A DNA stretch of 64,000 nt from Devosia sp. GTDB taxonomy: Bacteria > Pseudomonadota > Alphaproteobacteria > Rhizobiales > Devosiaceae. Under the pieces are notes generated by a model, which was not told the origin of the DNA, did no database searches, and worked only from the letters and a program-made list of their open reading frames with translations. Position numbers and translations under genes: made by a program. Shown here piece after piece: positions 34,095 to 42,652 of the stretch. The stretch spans positions 558,001 through 622,000 of the forward strand of contig NZ_JANQAH010000009.1 of NCBI RefSeq assembly GCF_024707125.1, in the 5' to 3' direction. Numbering within the stretch: the first letter of the stretch is position 1; every line of letters begins with the position of its first letter.

Positions 34095-35729
34095 TTATCC
34101 CACCAGCACCGGATTGAGGCATCGCACCCCATAGACCCGCACATCCGCTTCCCCGATGCCCAGGCCCAGCGTGGTGAGCAGCGTGTTGACGATGGAATCG
34201 AGCGGGGCGGCGATCGGGGTGATGGCGGCCTTGAGGGCATTGGCAATGACATTGAGCGGGGAGAGCCCGAGGCCGAGCACGGAAATCTCCAACTTGAGGT
34301 CGGCCAGCAGCGATTGGCCGAGCGAGGTCACCAGCGTCGTGGTTCTTGCCGTCTTGAGGCGCGCCGTGCCGATATCGCTGGAAGAGAATGCCAGCAGCAC
34401 CGGCGTCGTCTGCGCCACTTCTACATGCGCCGCGGCGGAAATGCGCAGGAGCAGGGCATCGAGGATACGCACCGGCGTGACCGGCAGGGTGGCGCCGAAA
34501 TCGCGCATCTGCGCATTGGTGACCTGGCCGATGGCAAGTTCGAGTGCGCCGGGCAGCACGGCGATCTCGGCGGTACCATTGGGGTGGTCGCGATCGGGGC
34601 AGGAGGCCCCCGCAACGCGGGCCTCGGCATGGGCAAGATCAAGCCAGAGCGGCAGGCGGATGACCGCACCTTGCAAGGCAAGGCCGCCGAGGAATTGCGC
34701 ATCCACGCGCAAGCGCACCTGTGCCGTGCGGATGACGGTATCGACCGGGCCAACGGCGAACCATGCCCCGCCCTGTGGCGGTTCGCCGATCGCGAGTTCG
34801 ACCGAAAGCGCTGCTATGCCGGGCAGATGCCCGCCAAGGCTGAGCCAGATCTGCTTGTCGCCATCGGCGAGCGCGGCGGCAGCGGAAAGGACTTCGAGGG
34901 CAGAGACGCGGGCATTGAGGGCCGCCCCGGCGCTGTCGAGGCCCAGGGAACCGTAGCGGCCAAGGTCGAAGAGTTTGCCGAGCGGCACGCGATTGCCCTG
35001 GCCGGCATTGGCCAGCGTCGTGAGCGCGGCCTTTTCGGCCCCGGTGACGAGGCTCGCAAGCGCCGCGGCGATGTCGCCGGCATAGGCTTCAGAGGACAGG
35101 ATTTCATTGTAGCTGCCGGCATTGAGGCCCATTTCGAGCGCCAGCGCATCGAGAAAACTCAGGGCATCCACGCGCGCCGAAGCAAGCCCATTATAGTCGA
35201 CGACGGAAAGGCTGACCGTAGTGCCCAGCAATGTGCTCAGCAGCGCATTGGCAATGCCGCCATTGAGGCTCGCAAGGCGCGATCCCAACGAAAAGGAGAC
35301 TTCCGGCGTGACGGTTGCAAGACCCGTCGCCCCGATCATCGGGGACTGGGTGAAGCTGGCGGCGAAATGCAGCGTACCCGGTCGCTCGAACTGCACCTTG
35401 ACTGCATTGGCCGGCGTGCGGCCGGGCACGAAGCGGTCTTCCGGCGCGCGGGTCGCATCGGCCTCGAAGCGCCCGACGGTGACGACAAGGCCGGCCTGAT
35501 CGGCAAAACCGGCCTGGGTCAGCACTTCCGCGGCGATTTCGCCGGCGCGGCCGGGATTGCGCGCGGCGCTGAGGGCGGCAAGGTCGACGGTGGACTGGAT
35601 GACACGCCTCTCGTGATAAAGCGCGGCAGCGTCGACGGCGATGGCGCCGATGACGCCCGACAGCGAAAAAGCGGTGGCGAACAGCACCGCCATATTGCCG
35701 CTGCTGTCGCGAAAGAATGAGGCGATCAC
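34095..35729 (-). CDS. TadG-like membrane-anchored pilus-assembly protein (DUF2134)
   Basis: The 544-residue protein opens with the TadG/TadE-type N-terminus FFRDSSGNMAVLFATAFSLSG, a prepilin-like helix, followed by DAAALYHERRVIQSTVDLAAL (the DUF2134 core, 'putative Flp pilus-assembly TadG'). The remaining roughly 450 residues are long, Ala/Leu-rich and extracytoplasmic without recognised domains. It overlaps the preceding TadE-like gene by four bases, so both are made together. Other tad genes (cpaA-F, tadBC) are not in the window. Confidence 0.8.
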   Translation of the reverse strand: MIASFFRDSSGNMAVLFATAFSLSGVIGAIAVDAAALYHERRVIQSTVDLAALSAARNPGRAGEIAAEVLTQAGFADQAGLVVTVGRFEADATRAPEDRFVPGRTPANAVKVQFERPGTLHFAASFTQSPMIGATGLATVTPEVSFSLGSRLASLNGGIANALLSTLLGTTVSLSVVDYNGLASARVDALSFLDALALEMGLNAGSYNEILSSEAYAGDIAAALASLVTGAEKAALTTLANAGQGNRVPLGKLFDLGRYGSLGLDSAGAALNARVSALEVLSAAAALADGDKQIWLSLGGHLPGIAALSVELAIGEPPQGGAWFAVGPVDTVIRTAQVRLRVDAQFLGGLALQGAVIRLPLWLDLAHAEARVAGASCPDRDHPNGTAEIAVLPGALELAIGQVTNAQMRDFGATLPVTPVRILDALLLRISAAAHVEVAQTTPVLLAFSSSDIGTARLKTARTTTLVTSLGQSLLADLKLEISVLGLGLSPLNVIANALKAAITPIAAPLDSIVNTLLTTLGLGIGEADVRVYGVRCLNPVLVG

Positions 35730-36154
35730 AGCCCGCCCTGCCTGATCGTGGCGCCATAGACCATGTAGCGGCTGGGCATGGGCAGGGGCGGATAAAGGTT
35801 CCAGATCGGCAATTCTATGGCGTCATAGCGCAGGGCGACGCGATATTGGGTGGGATCGCCGGGATCATCGCCAATGGCATAGGTCAGGTATTGCCGATCG
35901 AGCAGCATATAGTCGCCGGCATGACGGTCGAGATAACGCCCGACGAGGCTGTCGCGCTCGGCGCTGTCGAGCCCGGCAATGGAAATGCGCGCCGCATCGG
36001 CAGCCAGCTGCTGCAGCGAATGGGCGGCCCCGAAATAGAGCCCATAGGCCAGCATGCCGCAAAGCATCAATAGATAGACAGGCGCCAGAATGGCGAATTC
36101 TACTGCCGCACTGCCATGATTACTGCGTAGACAAGAAGCGCTGTGGTGCAGCAT
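35726..36154 (-). CDS. TadE-like pseudopilin
   Basis: The 142-residue protein has the TadE signature SNHGSAAVEFAILAPVYLLMLCG near the N-terminus, i.e. a short basic leader, a Glu after the processing site, and one hydrophobic helix. An extracytoplasmic domain of about 90 residues follows. TadE/TadF are minor pseudopilins of tight-adherence machines. It is the first gene of a two-gene unit with the TadG-like gene and is divergent from fhuF. Confidence 0.85.
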   Translation of the reverse strand: MLHHSASCLRSNHGSAAVEFAILAPVYLLMLCGMLAYGLYFGAAHSLQQLAADAARISIAGLDSAERDSLVGRYLDRHAGDYMLLDRQYLTYAIGDDPGDPTQYRVALRYDAIELPIWNLYPPLPMPSRYMVYGATIRQGGL

Positions 36155-36215
36155 ACTGCCCCCATACGTTCGTTGTCAGGTAATTGTCCGCTTCATCTGT
36201 TATAAAAGTATAAAA

Positions 36216-36263
36216 CCGTACTTACGGATATTTCCCAATATACTTGGGACTTTGAATATTGGG
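36216..36263. promoter_or_regulatory. Cluster of dyads between tadE and fhuF
   Basis: The AT-rich 150 bp gap holds CCGTA-CT-TACGG (36216-36227). It also holds CCCAATAT (36234-36241) matched by ATATTGGG (36256-36263), and nested CCCAA-TATAC-TTGGG (36234-36248). Such nested dyads suggest one or two repressors; iron control of fhuF is plausible but not shown. Confidence 0.45.
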
Positions 36264-36304
36264 CGGATGCGGTTATAGGGAGGGCGAAACCATGGAAAAG
36301 CCCT

Positions 36305-37096
36305 GTGGCCGCCCGTAATTTTCTGTTTGCCCTTGATAGCGATGATGTCGCGCTGACGCGGTTTCTTGAAACCGCCGCGCGGGTCACCGGCTTTCTCAAT
36401 GGCGCGCCGGGTGAAGCTCTGCCGGGCTGGTATGTGCCGGGCGGGGACAATCAGCAATTCCTGCGCGAGCTCTATGCAAGGCTCGAAGCGACCTATCCTG
36501 CGGCAGGCCAGCCCTTCTATGCCGTGCGCCTCCTCACCAATCTTTTCTGGCAGCCGGCCTATCTCGCTGTCATTGGCGCGCACGTCCATGGCGCCTTGCC
36601 GCAGCTGTCGAGCGTCAGCCAGCAGGTCAAGGGGGTCGATGTCAGCGGGTTTCGCCTGCCACCGGGACCGCAGCACAAGGCCGATCTCGACGACCTCATC
36701 TGGCGCGCCGGCACGGACCTCCGCGCCTTCGCCGATGGTCTTCTCGCCGAAATCAATGAGCTTACAAAACTCAAGCGCGTGCCGGCGCTGCGGCTTCTCA
36801 CCGATCGCATGCTGGGGCTGATGCTGCGGTTGCGGGACTATGTGCCCGGCATGAGCATGCAAGAGCAGCGGCGCATCTGCGGCCTCTGGCTTTCAGCCAT
36901 GGATCTGGTGGGGCAGGGGGATTTGGAGACGCTCGACCTTGCCGATGGGCGCCAGGTGCTGATCACGGCCCGAAAAGGCTGCTGCCTCGATTATCTGGCC
37001 TTTCCCGCCACCTATTGCAGCTCCTGCCCCAAGCAGGAGGATGACGTGCGTCTGGGCCGGCAGCGCGACGAGGCTCTGGCCGAACTCGACGCCTAG
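36305..37096 (+). CDS. FhuF-type siderophore ferric-iron reductase
   Basis: The protein of 263 residues starts at GTG 36305. The ATG at 36291 is out of frame and stops after eight codons. The diagnostic feature is the C-terminal [2Fe-2S] site CC-x10-C-x2-C: Cys226, Cys227, Cys238 and Cys241 in KGCCLDYLAFPATYCSSC. FhuF-like proteins reduce ferric siderophores in the cytoplasm to release iron. The N-terminal two thirds are helical and diverged. No siderophore transporter is adjacent. The weak start and short leader ORF could limit translation. Confidence 0.82.
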   Translation: MAARNFLFALDSDDVALTRFLETAARVTGFLNGAPGEALPGWYVPGGDNQQFLRELYARLEATYPAAGQPFYAVRLLTNLFWQPAYLAVIGAHVHGALPQLSSVSQQVKGVDVSGFRLPPGPQHKADLDDLIWRAGTDLRAFADGLLAEINELTKLKRVPALRLLTDRMLGLMLRLRDYVPGMSMQEQRRICGLWLSAMDLVGQGDLETLDLADGRQVLITARKGCCLDYLAFPATYCSSCPKQEDDVRLGRQRDEALAELDA

Positions 37097-37155
37097 AGCG
37101 TTTTCAGGAAAAGCGGCCACCACTTTTCCGGTTCGAAAACGCGACTAGCAAAGAA

Positions 37156-37728
37156 TCAGTCGAAGACTTCGTCGGGATAGACGCCCCAGATTTCTTCCTG
37201 GCGCACATAGCCCGAGAAATTGGCGCGTTCGCCCGGCTGGCCGGCCGAAACCGTGCACCAGTCCCCGTCGCATTCGGAAATGTTGACGCGCACGCCCGGC
37301 GCGAGCCGCGCACGAACACCCGACTCTGTCGAGCGCGAGGCATACATATCGACTTCGCCATTTGCGGCGACGGGGGTGACATAGCCGGCGCGCGTGCCCA
37401 CGAGCAGGCTCTGGTGCACCCAGCCCTCTTCGCCGTCCATGTCGCGAATCTTGCGCCAGGTGTCGAATTCCTGAACGATTTCGACCGGCACGCCCGAAAC
37501 CGTGTAATTCCAGGCAATATCATATTTGGTGCCGGGGCCGACACGCACATTGATGGGGTTGGAGCGCGTGGACACGAAACGCGGCAATTTCAGCCCCGAA
37601 ACCGATTCGGCCTGGGCCCAGGCGGCGGGCGCACTGACGAACAGGCTCGCGAACAGCAGCGGCAGGATTGCGAAAATACGCGGAAAAAGCAGACGGACAC
37701 GGCCCGAAGCGGCGTGCGAAATGAACAT
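37156..37728 (-). CDS. Secreted SH3-domain (SH3b) protein
   Basis: The ATG at 37728 gives 190 residues with a signal peptide (RVRLLFPRIFAILPLLFASL...APAAWA, cut near QAE). Two bacterial SH3 repeats follow, one at about 50-110 (NPINVRVGPGTKYDIAWNY, TWRKIRDMDGEEGWVHQSLL) and the second at about 115-185 (VDMYASRSTESGVRARLAPG, CDGDWCTVSA). These bind peptidoglycan or peptides in the periplasm. The frame remains open far upstream to 38265, but that part is antisense to the hydroxyacid dehydrogenase gene and is not coding. Confidence 0.87.
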   Translation of the reverse strand: MFISHAASGRVRLLFPRIFAILPLLFASLFVSAPAAWAQAESVSGLKLPRFVSTRSNPINVRVGPGTKYDIAWNYTVSGVPVEIVQEFDTWRKIRDMDGEEGWVHQSLLVGTRAGYVTPVAANGEVDMYASRSTESGVRARLAPGVRVNISECDGDWCTVSAGQPGERANFSGYVRQEEIWGVYPDEVFD

Positions 37729-37834
37729 GACTTTGCAGACGGATTGGAATTGCCCTATCACTACGGCATGATCCTTAACGGTCCTTAAAGGATAGGCGCA
37801 AGCCATCCCTTTGTGATCAGGTCGCAAGGCAAGC

Positions 37835-38854
37835 ATGACATCGAGCAAACCGAAAATTCTGGTGACTCGTCGCCTGCCCGAGACCATCGAAGCGCGCATG
37901 GCGACGCTTTTTGAAACCGATGTCAATGAAACCGACCAAACCCTGACCGCCGAGGATATTCTGGCCGGCGTCGAGGGCAAGGATGTGCTGGTTTCCACCA
38001 TCACCGACCGGATCGATGCCGATCTCATCGCCCGCCTGCCCCAAAGCGTGCGGTTGATTGCCCAGTTCGGCAATGGGGTGGACAATATCGACCTTGAAGC
38101 GGCCTGGGCCGCCGGCCTGACGGTTACCAATACGCCGAGCGTTCTCACCGAGGACACCGCCGACATGGCCATGGCGCTGATGCTGGCTTTGCCGCGGCGG
38201 CTGGTGGAAGGCTCGCAATTGCTGCTGCGCGATCGAGCCTGGGCCGGCTGGTCGCCGACCTCCATGCTCGGTCATCGCCTGCGCGGCAAGGCGCTGGGGA
38301 TCGTCGGCATGGGCCGCATCGGCACGGCGGTCGCGCAACGTGCCCGCGCCTTCGGGCTCAATATCCACTACTTCTCCCGCAATCGCCGGCCGCCGGGCGT
38401 GGAAGAGCCCCTGGGCGCCACCTATTGGCCCGAACTCGAACCTATGCTCGAAGCGGTGGATATCGTTTCGCTCCACACCCCGCTGACGCGCGACACGACG
38501 AACATCCTTTCGGCTGAGCGGCTCGACCGCATGAAGCCGGGCGCCTATGTGCTCAATGTCAGCCGGCCCGAACTCGTGGATGAAGTCGCATTGATCGAGC
38601 GCATCGAGGCCGGCCGCCTTGCCGGGGCCGCGCTCGACGTTTTCGACAATCGCAAGGGGATCAACCCCCGTCTGCTGGGCCTTGCCGAGACCAATCAGGT
38701 GGTTCTTACCGGCCATATGGCGTCGGCGACGCTCGAAGCCCGCATCGAGATGGGCGAGACCGTCATCGTCAATATCCGCACCTTTATGGACGGCCACCAG
38801 CCGCCGCATCGCCTGCTGCCGGAAACACCGCTCCCGCGGAGTGCAAGAGGGTAG
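37835..38854 (+). CDS. D-2-hydroxyacid dehydrogenase (glyoxylate/hydroxypyruvate reductase type)
   Basis: The 339-residue protein has the split catalytic domain with QFGNGVDNIDLEAAWAAG, the NAD(P)-binding motif GKALGIVGMGRIGTAVAQRA, and the catalytic Arg in NVSRPELVDEVALIERIEAG. The usual ARG is replaced by SRP in that signature. The expected Glu is near GRLAGAALDVFDN, and the His that is normally in the next block appears as VVLTGHMASATLE. It probably reduces glyoxylate or hydroxypyruvate. It is divergent from the SH3 protein gene and alone. Confidence 0.88.
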   Translation: MTSSKPKILVTRRLPETIEARMATLFETDVNETDQTLTAEDILAGVEGKDVLVSTITDRIDADLIARLPQSVRLIAQFGNGVDNIDLEAAWAAGLTVTNTPSVLTEDTADMAMALMLALPRRLVEGSQLLLRDRAWAGWSPTSMLGHRLRGKALGIVGMGRIGTAVAQRARAFGLNIHYFSRNRRPPGVEEPLGATYWPELEPMLEAVDIVSLHTPLTRDTTNILSAERLDRMKPGAYVLNVSRPELVDEVALIERIEAGRLAGAALDVFDNRKGINPRLLGLAETNQVVLTGHMASATLEARIEMGETVIVNIRTFMDGHQPPHRLLPETPLPRSARG

Positions 38855-39043
38855 GCTGGCGCTTGCCCATCGCCCCATGCACCACGCCATGTGTTGCAGC
38901 TTTCCTTCAACCGCCTCATCATCATCACGCCCATCACTCGTTCGCCTTGCATGGGCGAAACTTCCTTTCTAATCGTGCCGATAGCAGCTGGCCTTTGGGG
39001 GCTTGGGCCGGACTGCACCTGTCTTTGGGCTAAGGAGTGCCCC

Positions 39044-39706
39044 GTGACGCCGTTGAGAACCGCTCTTTTTGTCCTGATCGCGCTGGGTGTCGCCACCATG
39101 CCGGCTGCGGCACAGATTCGCAGCACCCCGCCGCTCGTGGAAGAAGGCGGCAAGCTGGTTCTCGATGCATTGGGCCACCAATTGTCGCTGCCCCGGCCCG
39201 ACTGGCTCACGGGTGACGATGCGGCGCTCGGCCGGGTGGAAACCTCGTTCCTCGCTGAAGACGGCCAGGCCCTCCTCGAAATTTATCCCAAGGGCGAAAG
39301 CGAAGCGCTCTGGACCACGCTTTATGGCGCGCGCATCAGCCGCGACGAAAACGAGCGAACCCTGGCCGACTATCGCGCCGCTCTGATGATGCTGCACGCC
39401 AATAGCTGCAAGCCGGAACTGACCGGCTTCTTCCAGCTCGGCCAGGACAATGGCGACAATGACCTGGCCCCGCTCGGCTTTGTCTGCGGCGCCTATGCCG
39501 ATCAGTACAGGACCTTTGCCGGGCTCGGCGAGGTGATGGTCGCCAGCTTCCAGCGCTCGGACACGGGTGTTGCCATCATCTACCAGGAATGGCGCGGCAA
39601 AAGCTTCGATCCGGGCGATCCGAAGTCCTGGCCGGTCGCTACCGAAGTGGTTCAGGCCCGGGCAAACCAGCTCAAGGCCGAGGCCGCGTTCAGCAAGGCG
39701 GATTGA
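39044..39706 (+). CDS. Secreted protein of unknown function
   Basis: The best start is GTG 39044, six bases after a strong TAAGGAG site, giving 220 residues with a signal peptide (VTPLRTALFVLIALGVATMPAAA, cut before QIRS). The mature domain is acidic and contains LSLPRPDWLTGDDAALGRVE and a late IIYQEWRGKSFDPGDPKSW. Two Cys (NSCKPEL and GFVCGAY) are probably disulfide-bonded. An upstream in-frame extension to 38891 lacks a ribosome site. The family is not recognised. The 190 bp before the gene show no other feature. Confidence 0.65.
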   Translation: MTPLRTALFVLIALGVATMPAAAQIRSTPPLVEEGGKLVLDALGHQLSLPRPDWLTGDDAALGRVETSFLAEDGQALLEIYPKGESEALWTTLYGARISRDENERTLADYRAALMMLHANSCKPELTGFFQLGQDNGDNDLAPLGFVCGAYADQYRTFAGLGEVMVASFQRSDTGVAIIYQEWRGKSFDPGDPKSWPVATEVVQARANQLKAEAAFSKAD

Positions 39707-39739
39707 CGGAAGGGCCCTAAAAGCCTAATCCGCTTGCCC

Positions 39740-40147
39740 ATGAAAAAAGACAACAAGCCCCTGGGTCCAAGCCAGCGCATGCTGCGCGTGGGCGAATTGG
39801 TGCGCCACGCGCTGGCGGACATTTTTGCGCGCGGTGACATCGAGGACGAAGCGCTGGTCGGCTCGGTCGTCACCGTGCCCGAAGTGCGCATGACGCCCGA
39901 TCTCAAACTCGCCAATGCCTATGTGATGCCGCTCGGCGGCGTGCATGCCGAAGAGATCGTCGCCGCGCTCAATCGGCATTCGAAATTTATCCGCGGCCGC
40001 GTCGCGCCCAAGATCAACATGAAGTACGCGCCGGACATTCGCTTCTTCGTCGACGACACGTTTGAGGAAGCCGGCCGGATCGACGAATTGCTGCGCTCGG
40101 ACCGCGTCAAGCGCGATCTCGAAGACGACGGCAGCGACGAAGAATAG
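39740..40147 (+). CDS. rbfA: Ribosome-binding factor A
   Basis: The ATG at 39740 gives 135 residues with the KH-like RbfA fold: [20 protein letters not shown], then [21 protein letters not shown] and [43 protein letters not shown]. RbfA binds the 30S subunit and aids 16S rRNA 5' maturation, notably in the cold. It is followed by truB after only two bases, the conserved rbfA-truB arrangement; infB is not in the window. Confidence 0.96.
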   Translation: MKKDNKPLGPSQRMLRVGELVRHALADIFARGDIEDEALVGSVVTVPEVRMTPDLKLANAYVMPLGGVHAEEIVAALNRHSKFIRGRVAPKINMKYAPDIRFFVDDTFEEAGRIDELLRSDRVKRDLEDDGSDEE

Positions 40148-40149
40148 CC

Positions 40150-41058
40150 GTGACCGAACAGAAGAAATCCAAGAAGCGCCCCATTTCCGGATGGGTTGTG
40201 CTCAACAAGCCTTATGACTTCACCTCCACCCAGGCGGTGGGCAAGGTGCGGTGGCTGTTTTCCGCGGCCAAGGCCGGTCACGCCGGCACGCTCGATCCCC
40301 TGGCTACCGGCATTCTTCCCATTGCCCTCGGCGAGGCCACCAAGGCCGTGCCGCAGGTGCAGGATGGCACCAAGGTTTATCGGTTTTCCATTGTCTGGGG
40401 CAGCGCCACGACCACCGACGACCGCGAAGGCGAGGTGATCGCCACTTCGGATGTGCGCCCCGACCGCGCTGCGCTGGAAGCCGTTTTGCCGCAGTTCACC
40501 GGCCTCATCATGCAGCGCCCGCCGATTTTTTCCGCGCTCAAGATCGACGGCGAACGCGCCTATGATCTCGCCCGCGCCGGCGAAACCGTTGAACTGGCCG
40601 AGCGCCCCATCGAGATCGATGCCCTTGTCGTGCTCGAACACGGCAGTGAACAGAGCATGCTTGAAGTCACCTGCGGCAAGGGCACCTATGTGCGCTCGCT
40701 CGCCCGCGACATCGCCGAAGTGCTCGGCACCCGCGGCCACGTCGGCAGCCTGCACCGCGCTGCGGTCGGGCCCTTTTCCGACGCGGATGCGGTGACTTTG
40801 GAACAACTGGAAGCCGCCGAAGCGGGCGAAGCGCGCGACGCGCTGCTGGCCCCGACGTCGGCCGGTCTCGTCGATCTCCCCGAAATCCGCCTCGACGCCG
40901 GCCAGGCCAGCGCGGTGGGCAATGGCAATCCCGTACTTCTTACCGGCGCGGCGGCCCCGGCCCAGATTGACGAATGCTGGGTCAGTTTCAAGGGCAAGGT
41001 GTTGGCGACAGGCTCGGTCGAATTCGGTCAGTTCAAGCCGCGGCGGGTCTTTCACTAA
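40150..41058 (+). CDS. truB: tRNA pseudouridine(55) synthase
   Basis: The 302-residue protein starts at GTG 40150, two bases after rbfA. The catalytic motif AGHAGTLDPLATGILP contains Asp49. KVYRFSIVWGSATTTDDREG, YDLARAGETVELAERPIEI and CGKGTYVRSLARDIAEVLG are the further conserved TruB blocks. It converts U55 of tRNAs to pseudouridine. rpsO, often next, is absent; instead a palindromic repeat separates it from convergent rbsK. Confidence 0.97.
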   Translation: MTEQKKSKKRPISGWVVLNKPYDFTSTQAVGKVRWLFSAAKAGHAGTLDPLATGILPIALGEATKAVPQVQDGTKVYRFSIVWGSATTTDDREGEVIATSDVRPDRAALEAVLPQFTGLIMQRPPIFSALKIDGERAYDLARAGETVELAERPIEIDALVVLEHGSEQSMLEVTCGKGTYVRSLARDIAEVLGTRGHVGSLHRAAVGPFSDADAVTLEQLEAAEAGEARDALLAPTSAGLVDLPEIRLDAGQASAVGNGNPVLLTGAAAPAQIDECWVSFKGKVLATGSVEFGQFKPRRVFH

Positions 41059-41072
41059 GCCCAACCTCAAAC

Positions 41073-41149
41073 ACGGTGTCATCCCCGCGAAAGCGGGGAT
41101 CTCTGTTTGGGGAAGGAAGATTCCCGCTTTCGCGGGAATGACGCCGTGA
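41073..41149. repeat. Palindromic intergenic repeat, family B copy 2
   Basis: GGTGTCATCCCCGCGAAAGC and GCTTTCGCGGGAATGACGCC are inverted copies about a roughly 35-base centre. It is nearly identical in its arms to the copy at 24670-24740, and fills the gap between truB and rbsK. Confidence 0.75.
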
Positions 41150-41156
41150 CCCGCCT

Positions 41157-42047
41157 CTAAACCAGCGCGTCGACATCCCTAGCGAGCGGAATAGCCGGCT
41201 GCGCGCCCGGATTGAGACACGCAAGGCTTCCCGCCACGGCCGCGCGGCGCATGGCCTGTTCCAGCGTCATCCCGGCATCAAGGCTCGCTGCGAGATACCC
41301 GCAGAACGTATCGCCCGCGCCCACCGTATCGACCGGCGTCACCTTATAGGCCGGCACGGCAAATTTTCCTTCCGGCGAAGCCGCCCGCGCCCCATCGGGG
41401 CCAAGGGTAACCACAATGGTGCGCCCGGTCTTAGCAACCCACTCATCCATGGCCGCATCGAGTTCCTCGATGCCGCGGCCCGAAAGCAGGGCGAATTCGG
41501 TTTCGTTGGCGACGACGATATCGGCCAGCGGCGCCAGCTCCGGCGTATCGGCCAGGAACGGCGCGGTATTGAGCACGCTGCGCGCACCCTTCGTCCGCGC
41601 AATGTCGAGCGCCCGCCGCGTCGCCGCCTGCGGGATTTCCTGCTGCAGCAGGATCGTGTCCTTGGCAGTAAGGTTGCCCAGCGTCCGGTCGGCATCGTCC
41701 GGGCTCATCGTGCCATTGGCGCCCGGCAGGATGGCGATGACATTTTCGCCGGCGCTATCGACAAAGATCATGGCAATGCCGGTTGCCGCATGCGCTTTTC
41801 GCATTTGCGACAGGTCTACCCCGCCCTCCTGCAAAAGCTTCAGCGCCATATCGGCAAAGGCATCGTCGCCCACGGCGGAAACGTGGCGCACATCGGCCCC
41901 GGCGCGGCGCGCGGCCAGCGCCTGGTTGGCACCCTTGCCGCCCGGCGCCATGGAAAAAGTGCCGCCCGCAACGGTTTCGCCCGGTTCGGGCAGACGCGAA
42001 ACGGTGCCGACCTGATCGAGATTGCTAGAGCCGAAAACAACGATCAC
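41157..42047 (-). CDS. rbsK: Ribokinase (PfkB family)
   Basis: The 296-residue sugar kinase shows VFGSSNLDQVGTVSRLPEPGETV and GGKGANQALAARRAGADVRHVSAVG (first PfkB signature region, substrate binding). It also has NETEFALLSG, and the second signature VDTVGAGDTFCGYLAASLDAG with the catalytic Asp in GAGD. It phosphorylates ribose to ribose 5-phosphate, possibly also deoxyribose or nucleoside-derived sugars. No rbs transporter is next to it. Its start overlaps the DUF1697 stop by four bases, so it is translationally coupled to that gene. Confidence 0.93.
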   Translation of the reverse strand: MIVVFGSSNLDQVGTVSRLPEPGETVAGGTFSMAPGGKGANQALAARRAGADVRHVSAVGDDAFADMALKLLQEGGVDLSQMRKAHAATGIAMIFVDSAGENVIAILPGANGTMSPDDADRTLGNLTAKDTILLQQEIPQAATRRALDIARTKGARSVLNTAPFLADTPELAPLADIVVANETEFALLSGRGIEELDAAMDEWVAKTGRTIVVTLGPDGARAASPEGKFAVPAYKVTPVDTVGAGDTFCGYLAASLDAGMTLEQAMRRAAVAGSLACLNPGAQPAIPLARDVDALV

Positions 42048-42583
42048 TTCAGGACCTTTTCGATAGTGTTCCAGTTGCGCATGGTGTCGAGCACGCCCTT
42101 GCCCAGTTTGGCATAAAGCGGCTTCAGCACCTCCTCGACGCCTTCCGTATAGCGCCCATTGGGCTGGCGATAGCCGGCAATGTAGATTTCCCGGGCATCG
42201 ATGCGGACGATCTCGGTATGGCCGGGCCGGTCCTCGATCACCAAGCCCTTGGGCAGGGGCTCATCGAACATCAGCACATGCCGCGTCACATCGGCCGCGG
42301 GGTCGATCCTGTCAAAGGGATGCTCGGCGAGCATTTCCTTGATCTCGTCCTCGGTCCGCAGCACCACGCCCACGGCAAAGCCGAACTTTTTCTCGATGGT
42401 TTTTTCAAGGAGCGCCTTGCTCTCGGCCGGCCCGGCTTTGCTGAGAAACCGCACATTGCCGCTGGCAAGGATGGTCTTAACGTCTGAAAAACCCGCCTCT
42501 TCGAGGCAGGCCTTTAGTTCGGCCATCTTCATCTGGCGCTTGCCGAGGTTGATGCCACGCAGAAAAGCGACGTCCACAGCCAT
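42044..42583 (-). CDS. DUF1697 family protein
   Basis: From the ATG at 42583, behind GGAGGGGCGGGAC, the product has 179 residues and starts VDVAFLRGINLGKRQMKMAEL, the diagnostic DUF1697 opening. ASGNVRFLSK and later ALLEKTIEKKFGFAVGVVLR follow. Function is unknown; the fold is alpha/beta and cytoplasmic. Two genes, this and rbsK, form an overlapping unit. Confidence 0.9.
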   Translation of the reverse strand: MAVDVAFLRGINLGKRQMKMAELKACLEEAGFSDVKTILASGNVRFLSKAGPAESKALLEKTIEKKFGFAVGVVLRTEDEIKEMLAEHPFDRIDPAADVTRHVLMFDEPLPKGLVIEDRPGHTEIVRIDAREIYIAGYRQPNGRYTEGVEEVLKPLYAKLGKGVLDTMRNWNTIEKVLK

Positions 42584-42608
42584 GTCCCGCCCCTCCACAA
42601 GCGTTCGA

Positions 42609-42641
42609 CCCTGCCGCCCGATGTAGCACCGGGCGGCAGGG
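42609..42641 (-). terminator. Strong hairpin after the efflux operon
   Basis: CCCTGCCGCCCG (42609-42620) and CGGGCGGCAGGG (42630-42641) form a perfect 12 bp stem with a nine-base loop. It lies directly downstream of the DUF2955 gene, but no T tract follows, so termination may need Rho or the hairpin may stabilise the 3' end. Confidence 0.6.
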
Positions 42642-42652
42642 GATTGGAAGGC

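Noticed and set aside
33505..34122. 205-codon open frame on the minus strand across csp
   Set aside because: Antisense to the cold-shock gene and running through its terminator; composition not protein-like.
37729..38265. Upstream extension of the SH3 protein to 369 residues
   Set aside because: The extra part is antisense to the hydroxyacid dehydrogenase gene and would bury the signal peptide in the middle of the protein.
42609..42641. Attachment-site reading of the perfect 12 bp stem
   Set aside because: It sits directly at an operon end as a hairpin and has no second copy noticed; a 3'-end structure is simpler.
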